DNA of 34,679 nt, from the NCBI GenBank assembly GCA_030430105.1, contig JAUIFW010000001.1:1-34679 (forward strand). The letters run 5' to 3'. The stretch comes from a bacterium (GTDB lineage: Bacteria > Patescibacteria > Gracilibacteria > 1-14-2-50-48-13). A model generated the notes under the pieces. That model saw only the letters and a program-made list of their open reading frames with translations. It was not told the origin of the DNA and searched no databases. Positions 30,237 to 34,679 of the stretch are shown piece after piece (positions within the stretch are counted from its first letter, which is position 1; every line of letters begins with the position of its first letter). The position numbers and the translations under genes are program-made.

Positions 30237-31508
30237 TTAATCTTTCTTACCTATCACGGATTTCCCTCCCATGTATGGCTGCAGAACTTCTGGCACTAGG
30301 ATACTTCCATCCTCTTGCTGATAATTTTCTACTAGAGATGCCAGTGGACGCATGGACGTCGCTGTACCATTGAGCACGTGTACAAAATCCTTCTTGTCCC
30401 CATCCTTGTATTTAATACCAAGACGCCTTGACTGGAAGTCTGTGGTGTTTGAGGTAGACGTGAGTTCTCGGTACTTCCCCTGTGCTGGAAACCACCCCTC
30501 TAAGTCATACTTCTTGGCGGCTGATCCACCTAAGTCTCCACTACATATATTGATCACTTGATATGGAATTCCAAGATCCTTGAGAATTTCCTCTTCACAC
30601 TCCCGAAGGAACTCGTGCTCCTCCCAGCTCTTATCCGGATGTGTAAAACTTACCATTTCTACCTTCTCAAATTGATGAAGACGAATGAGCCCCTTCATGT
30701 CTTTTCCATAGGTACCTGCTTCCCGTCGGAAACAAGAACTGAAGCCAACGTACCGAAGTGGTAGATTCTTTGCATCGAGCGTGTCTCCGTCGTGGTAATT
30801 TACGAGTGTTACCTCTGAGGTACCAATCAGGTAGAGGTTGTCTTCATCAGGATTCACATGGTAAATCTCTGAGGCTTCATTTGGCAAAAACCCTGTCCCC
30901 CACATTGCTCTCTCGCGAACCAAGTACGGAGTCATCATTGGGGTGAATCCTTTTTCGATAAGTTTGTGTAGAACAAACTGAATGAGAGCGAACTCCAAAA
31001 GTACGAAGTCATTTTTCGTATACACAAAACGACTTCCAGAAACCTTTGCCCCTGCCTCGAGATCGAGACAGTCGTGCATCTCACCGAGTTCCCAATGTTC
31101 CTTCGGCTCGAAGCCAAACGCTGGGACCTCGCCTTCTGTTCGTTCTACCGTATTCTCCTCATCGGATTTTCCTAGGTGCACAGATTCGTGAATTGGGTTA
31201 GGAATTTGGTAGAGTGCGGCGTTCCATTTTTCTTCTACTTCTCGTACCTGTTCATCAAGTGCCTTTACTTTGTCACCTAGCGCTTTGGAATCATGGATGA
31301 GTGCTGGGCGTTCTTCATTGCTTGCTCCTTGGATTTGCTTCGTCAGATTGTTTTGTTCAGCTTTGATCGTATCACGCTCAGCTATGAGCTTTCTACGCAG
31401 CTCGTCCTGCCCGAGGAAGGTGTCCACGATCGAGGGATCTCCTCCCTTTGCTTCCGTAGATGTTTTGTAGTGCTCTGGGTTCTCCCGGAGGAGCTTGATA
31501 TCAATCAT
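30237..31508 (-). CDS. serS: Seryl-tRNA synthetase
   Basis: The 423-residue class II synthetase starts at ATG 31508 (MIDIKLLRENPEHYK); the longer frame is not family sequence. Residues 25-100 form the antiparallel coiled-coil arm that contacts the tRNA-Ser variable arm. Motif 2 appears as F-R-R-E-A-G with G-L-I-R-x-H-Q-F-E-K-V-E, and motif 3 as G-T-A-T-S-M-R-P-L-A-S-L-V-E-N-Y-Q. TACAAT lies about 30 nt upstream on the minus strand; the ribosome binding site is weak. It is followed without a gap by the LolD-like ATPase gene. Confidence 0.97.
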   Translation of the reverse strand: MIDIKLLRENPEHYKTSTEAKGGDPSIVDTFLGQDELRRKLIAERDTIKAEQNNLTKQIQGASNEERPALIHDSKALGDKVKALDEQVREVEEKWNAALYQIPNPIHESVHLGKSDEENTVERTEGEVPAFGFEPKEHWELGEMHDCLDLEAGAKVSGSRFVYTKNDFVLLEFALIQFVLHKLIEKGFTPMMTPYLVRERAMWGTGFLPNEASEIYHVNPDEDNLYLIGTSEVTLVNYHDGDTLDAKNLPLRYVGFSSCFRREAGTYGKDMKGLIRLHQFEKVEMVSFTHPDKSWEEHEFLRECEEEILKDLGIPYQVINICSGDLGGSAAKKYDLEGWFPAQGKYRELTSTSNTTDFQSRRLGIKYKDGDKKDFVHVLNGTATSMRPLASLVENYQQEDGSILVPEVLQPYMGGKSVIGKKD

Positions 31509-31593
31509 AGTATAGGGCTCTTGAACTAGTGTGTGTATTGTACGGATGTGAGGTGGGATGTGAAGTGGAGATGTATCTATAGAGCCGCACATT

Positions 31594-31621
31594 AAAAAAG
31601 AGCACAAGTATACTCGTGCTC
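31594..31621 (-). terminator. Intrinsic terminator of the 510-aa orphan
   Basis: Minus-strand GAGCACGAGTA/TACTTGTGCTC (11 bp, one G-U) is followed by TTTTTT, about 15 bp past the stop at 31636. Confidence 0.88.
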
Positions 31622-31635
31622 CAATTTTTTTCTTT

Positions 31636-33168
31636 TTACGATTCCAGCAACCATGTGGCGAGCTTATTTTCAGCAAGCTCCATCATATCCAAATACTTCT
31701 TTCGAAGATCTGGATCAGCTTTCTCTCTCTTCATACTTTCATCAAGGAGTGTGCCATCTAGTTGTGTATACACATACTTCCACAGCTTCATTTGTACATC
31801 TCGGTCCTTAGAAAACATTGCCCCGTGATGTTTAGCTATGACGCTTTCCAAAATCTCTTTCGCCTCCGGTGGTATGCGTTGCCATTGGATTCGCTCTAAT
31901 TCACCGAGCAATGTGGCTGCATTCATCAACTTTGCTCTGTTCAGAACCCCCTGGCGCACCAGATAGCTTCGCTCCACCTCGTCCCAGCCATGCTGTAAAG
32001 CAGAGAAGAAGATGATAAGGAGGCCAATCCCACGCCCTTCATCACTACAGCGTGATAGTATCGCACTGTGCATCACCTCTTTCACCTCCTCATTCCCATG
32101 CATGGCACCGTTGATGATAGCACTTTGGAATATATCCATATGCTCCTCAATGCTCAGGATATCCGTCTGCACGATTGCTCTCCAGAAGCACACAAGCAGT
32201 GACTGAACCTCAGCACAACTTTTCTTTGTCAGAAACAGTCTTGTTTTTTCCCAACTTGAAGAGCTGCTGTAGGGTTTGTGATCAATCCGAGCAAAATCTC
32301 TTTTTGCAAGCACAAGAAATCCTGCAGCTAAGCGGTTTTTTTGTTCATCCCTCCAATCAGACGAAGCATTCCTCCACATATGTTGCATAGTTTCCAAGAA
32401 CATACGCTTACTTGAGAGAATGGTCTCAGTATCGACTGCATGACATAGTACATGGCCATTCAGGGCTTCGCGCATCTCTACAACCGTTGCAATATCCATG
32501 TGCTCCAGAGCTTTTTTTGCATGCCGAGCATATAGATCTCCCCAGCGACTCACGAATTTTTTCTGCAGCTGCGCTCCGAGTTCTTTTTCCTCCTGCGTGC
32601 ATACGGCGCCGCTTGCTTCCAGAGCAGTATACAGCTGTGCAATTGGTACTGTCTTTACAACAGTTTCAAAATGAACGGCTGCAGTGCATCTATCCAAAAC
32701 GTGGTCGATAAGCTGCACTAGGTGTTCAAAATACCATGACGTTGTGACTGCAAGCTTAGTGAGTAACGGTTCAATTTCCATGCTTTTGAACTTTGAGAAC
32801 TCTCGCTCCCAAATCAATGCTAAGTTCTCAGCATATGGAGAATCCTTGTCTGGTATACGAACAAATGAGTACCCTGGGTACTCACCATCTTCTAAATATA
32901 CCATGGCAAACCTCCTTATATAGAGAGCTACTATGCTTTTTGCATAGGAAATATCGGCTCCGCTCTCTAGACAATGCTTGAGTAGCTCTGGCGAGATATC
33001 TATTGCCTTGTCTGCCTCCATTTCTGTAGGCAAGTACTCAAGTAGAATCTCCCGCTGCTCCACAGTTGCATATGACCATGCAGCATCAAAATCTTCGATA
33101 GACATGCCCTCTGCAAATGTACGAAGCGAGTCGTTGTCGATAAGCTCTAGTAATTTTTGCGCAATCAT
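31636..33168 (-). CDS. Large orphan protein, 510 aa, all-helical
   Basis: No family is recognised. The product is soluble, almost entirely helical by composition, with regularly spaced Leu/Ala/Trp positions suggesting HEAT/ARM-like or TPR-like solenoid packing, but no repeat consensus stands out. Seven or more cysteines are scattered through it. There is no signal peptide. ATG 33168 has AAGGAG at 6-nt spacing and a TTGACA promoter. It is monocistronic with its own terminator and lies beside another orphan of the same architecture. A structural or regulatory scaffold role is possible, but nothing in the sequence proves it. Confidence 0.78.
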   Translation of the reverse strand: MIAQKLLELIDNDSLRTFAEGMSIEDFDAAWSYATVEQREILLEYLPTEMEADKAIDISPELLKHCLESGADISYAKSIVALYIRRFAMVYLEDGEYPGYSFVRIPDKDSPYAENLALIWEREFSKFKSMEIEPLLTKLAVTTSWYFEHLVQLIDHVLDRCTAAVHFETVVKTVPIAQLYTALEASGAVCTQEEKELGAQLQKKFVSRWGDLYARHAKKALEHMDIATVVEMREALNGHVLCHAVDTETILSSKRMFLETMQHMWRNASSDWRDEQKNRLAAGFLVLAKRDFARIDHKPYSSSSSWEKTRLFLTKKSCAEVQSLLVCFWRAIVQTDILSIEEHMDIFQSAIINGAMHGNEEVKEVMHSAILSRCSDEGRGIGLLIIFFSALQHGWDEVERSYLVRQGVLNRAKLMNAATLLGELERIQWQRIPPEAKEILESVIAKHHGAMFSKDRDVQMKLWKYVYTQLDGTLLDESMKREKADPDLRKKYLDMMELAENKLATWLLES

Positions 33169-33194
33169 TGCGTTCTCCTTTTTCTATTTTCTTA

Positions 33195-33228
33195 ATGATT
33201 TTTTAATCATTTTTTTTAGTACTGTCAA
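33195..33228 (-). promoter_or_regulatory. Promoter and overlapping dyad of the 510-aa orphan
   Basis: A perfect TTGACA (33223-33228, minus strand) is followed after 17 nt by TAAAAA (33200-33205). The -10 is embedded in the perfect palindrome ATGATTAAAAAATCAT (33195-33210), a possible operator. Confidence 0.65.
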
Positions 33229-33293
33229 CACCCTATTCTCCCTCTTCACAAACCTCTCTATTTTCTATTCGTAGATATACTTTGCAGAAATGT

Positions 33294-33325
33294 CAAAAAT
33301 GCCACTACTCCTTACATAGTGGCAT
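33294..33325 (-). terminator. Intrinsic terminator of the 313-aa orphan
   Basis: Minus-strand ATGCCACTA/TAGTGGCAT (9 bp, 9-nt loop) is followed by TTTTTG, 18 bp past the stop at 33343. Confidence 0.82.
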
Positions 33326-33342
33326 TCGTCTTTCTATATGTT

Positions 33343-34284
33343 TTAATGTGTAATTGTTTCCTTCAGGTCCAATATTGCTTCCTGCAGCACGGACCCATTG
33401 GGGAAATCAATAAACACTCCTTCTTCCGACCTCATATCCTCCAATAGATCAGGCCAGATGACCTCTGTGTTTTGTATACCGATACACGCTAGACGCACCA
33501 TCCCAAGCTCTTGAGATCTTCTTCCGTGCCTTTGCATCGTGTACAGGTACAGCCATGTCATGATCGAGGCGAGTCGTGCTTGGACCTTTCCCCTTAGCTT
33601 TTTCCAAATAGCATGGTTATAGATTCTTGCCTCCTTGGGCGGATCCTCATTTTGGAAATAGTAAAAGAGATGTTCGAACGGAGTATATTTGAGAGAATTC
33701 AAAATTTCCTTCCCTGAAACTCCATCATCAAGACCTTTCCATACCTGCAGTATACCTTCGATATATCCTTGCAGCGTTGCAGACTGTATCCCGCCATGCA
33801 TTTGCATTTGGTGAATATACGGCACAAACCAATGTTGGGTTAGTACGTGATCTAGCTCCGCCAACATCTGCTTTTGTTGGGATGATAGCTTCTTTGGAGG
33901 CAGACTCCATAGCCGAATCTTCCCTCCTCCCAACATAGAGAAATTTGCAGAATACGCATCCTTTACATCCTGAGCAAATTCAAGACCGTGGAGACAAACC
34001 TTCTCTACTTCTTCTGCATACAATGGACCCTCTAGTGGGATTCTAAAACAACGTTTAAAGGCTTGCTGTGTTTTCGGTTGAAGTTGCAGGTACTCAGAAG
34101 GCACCATTCGTCTTGGCCCCATGGTGGTAGATTCTAGAACAGGCTTTAAACGACTGTCCTCCTCAAGCATCTCCCACATGATTGCATTTAAATAGCCACC
34201 AGGTAGCTGCAAGACTGAAGGATTGAGGACTCTTTCTACCTCCGCCAACAGATGGGCCAGCGCTGTTTTGTACACATTTGCCAT
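33343..34284 (-). CDS. Orphan protein, 313 aa
   Basis: No family is recognised. The product is soluble, mostly helical and rich in Leu, Gln and Trp. An MVPSEYLQLQPKTQQAFKRC segment lies near residue 60, a Gly-rich loop (SMLGGGKIRLWSLPP) near residue 120, and an Arg/His-rich patch (MQRHGRRSQE) near residue 255. ATG 34284 has GAGGT at 7-nt spacing. The promoter has a TTGACA. The gene is monocistronic, with its own terminator, next to the 510-residue orphan in the same direction. The two may belong to the same lineage-specific set, but they share no obvious sequence similarity. Confidence 0.78.
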   Translation of the reverse strand: MANVYKTALAHLLAEVERVLNPSVLQLPGGYLNAIMWEMLEEDSRLKPVLESTTMGPRRMVPSEYLQLQPKTQQAFKRCFRIPLEGPLYAEEVEKVCLHGLEFAQDVKDAYSANFSMLGGGKIRLWSLPPKKLSSQQKQMLAELDHVLTQHWFVPYIHQMQMHGGIQSATLQGYIEGILQVWKGLDDGVSGKEILNSLKYTPFEHLFYYFQNEDPPKEARIYNHAIWKKLRGKVQARLASIMTWLYLYTMQRHGRRSQELGMVRLACIGIQNTEVIWPDLLEDMRSEEGVFIDFPNGSVLQEAILDLKETITH

Positions 34285-34311
34285 AGTTCTACCTCATTTT
34301 CTATACTTTTT

Positions 34312-34342
34312 TGTATACTGTCTTTTTTTTGTGTTTTGTCAA
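34312..34342 (-). promoter_or_regulatory. Promoter of the 313-aa orphan
   Basis: A perfect TTGACA (34337-34342, minus strand) and TATACA (34312-34317) with a 19-nt spacer; an AGTATA at 34314-34319 would give 17 nt. Confidence 0.6.
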
Positions 34343-34360
34343 TTTTCTTCACCCCACCCC

Positions 34361-34472
34361 TTGCACACATATTCTCACATGATACAATACTTTTGGAATA
34401 TAGGACGAATGCGGGCCCTGACGAGATTCGAAGTTACACTTCTGTCGGGGCCCAAGGTTTTTTTCTTGGACT
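34361..34472 (+). promoter_or_regulatory. Promoter and attenuator-like leader of the cysteine desulfurase gene
   Basis: TTGCAC (34361-34366), 16 nt and TACAAT (34383-34388) predict initiation near 34395. The leader forms a 10-bp stem, GGGCCCTGAC (34413-34422) with GTCGGGGCCC (34444-34453), enclosing a GAAG-TTACA-CTTC hairpin. AAGG and seven T residues (34458-34464) follow, just 8 nt before the ATG at 34473. This has the form of an intrinsic terminator between promoter and gene. A 25-codon ORF (34409-34486) covers the whole hairpin and overlaps the gene's start. Confidence 0.6.
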
Positions 34473-34679
34473 ATGCATTATTTTGATACAGCGGCTACCA
34501 CGCCCATGCTTCCAGAAGTACTTGCGGCTATGCAGCCGTATTTTCTTGAGCATTTTGGGAATCCCTCTTCCGAGCATAGGTATGGGCAAAAGGCAAACCA
34601 TGGGATCAATAGTAGCAGGAAATGGTTTGCGGAATGGTTTGGATGTCGGCCGCAGGAAGTGCTGTTCACCAGTGGAGCC
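34473..34679 (+). CDS. Cysteine desulfurase (NifS/IscS family), N-terminal fragment
   Basis: The frame from ATG 34473 is open to the window edge (69 codons). It reads Y-F-D-T-A-A-T-T-P-M-L-P-E-V-L near the start, then F-G-N-P-S-S-E-H-R-Y-G and E-V-L-F-T-S-G-A, the standard N-terminus of class V PLP cysteine desulfurases. These enzymes take sulfur from cysteine for Fe-S clusters and tRNA thiolation. The PLP lysine and the active-site cysteine lie beyond the edge. The ribosome binding site is weak (GGA). The strong leader hairpin upstream suggests regulated expression. Confidence 0.92.
   Translation, partial: MHYFDTAATTPMLPEVLAAMQPYFLEHFGNPSSEHRYGQKANHGINSSRKWFAEWFGCRPQEVLFTSGA

Noticed and set aside
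34478..34669. 63-codon minus-strand frame at the right edge
   Set aside because: It is antisense to the clear NifS/IscS N-terminus.

Overview
The window looks like a chromosomal segment of a small-genome, uncultivated bacterium, most likely from the Patescibacteria/CPR radiation (a Peregrinibacteria-like lineage is my best guess). The reasons are many lineage-specific proteins with no recognisable family, an S-layer-type envelope protein, an archaeal-looking TrmB regulator, a typical CPR membrane-anchored HIT family (here broken), compact gene packing and few paralogue-rich pathways. TGA works as a stop codon throughout, so code 25 (Gracilibacteria/Absconditabacteria) is not in use. No rRNA, CRISPR array, phage module or canonical transposase was seen.

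Layout. 1-5.1 kb: partial unknown ORF, a DUF2202 ferritin-like lipoprotein facing a DipZ-type CcdA/thioredoxin fusion, two orphan genes and tRNA-Phe. 5.1-9.3 kb: Bcp peroxiredoxin, a three-SLH-domain envelope protein, a 527-residue acidic surface protein, and DUF2203 and Smr proteins. 9.3-9.5 kb: a tiny plus-strand transcription unit encoding a 15-residue peptide. 9.5-12.9 kb: ZIP transporter, SpoIID-like protein and small membrane protein as an operon, then a broken HIT gene and a HAD hydrolase. 13-18.4 kb: a two-gene membrane operon, a small membrane protein, gpmI, and an ABC exporter split into separate TMD and NBD genes. 18.4-21.2 kb: RdgB/HAM1 pyrophosphatase, Nudix, DUF1059-like, PhnA-like and a class IV aminotransferase. 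21.3-25 kb: a run of orphan genes around a TrmB regulator. 25-27.8 kb: a frameshifted Nudix gene, an Imm33-like gene, and a double-Nudix gene between two ~264-bp direct repeats whose ends copy the 3' end of the adjacent tRNA-Gln. 27.9-31.5 kb: His-rich lipoprotein, gmk, a likely ~300-nt structured ncRNA, and serS plus an ABC ATPase. 31.6-34.7 kb: two large orphan genes, then the start of a NifS/IscS cysteine desulfurase behind an attenuator-like leader.

Two expression styles coexist. Several conserved genes have a -10 box only 6-7 nt before the ATG and no Shine-Dalgarno sequence, which implies leaderless mRNAs. Seven orphan genes plus the ABC exporter have a near-perfect TTGACA -35 box, an AT-rich -10 and a purine-rich ribosome binding site; the seven orphans mostly carry their own intrinsic terminators as well. 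An eighth -35 match precedes a further orphan with a weaker site. This contrast, the tRNA-Gln-derived repeat pair, the 300-nt ncRNA candidate and the 15-codon transcription unit are the most notable observations.
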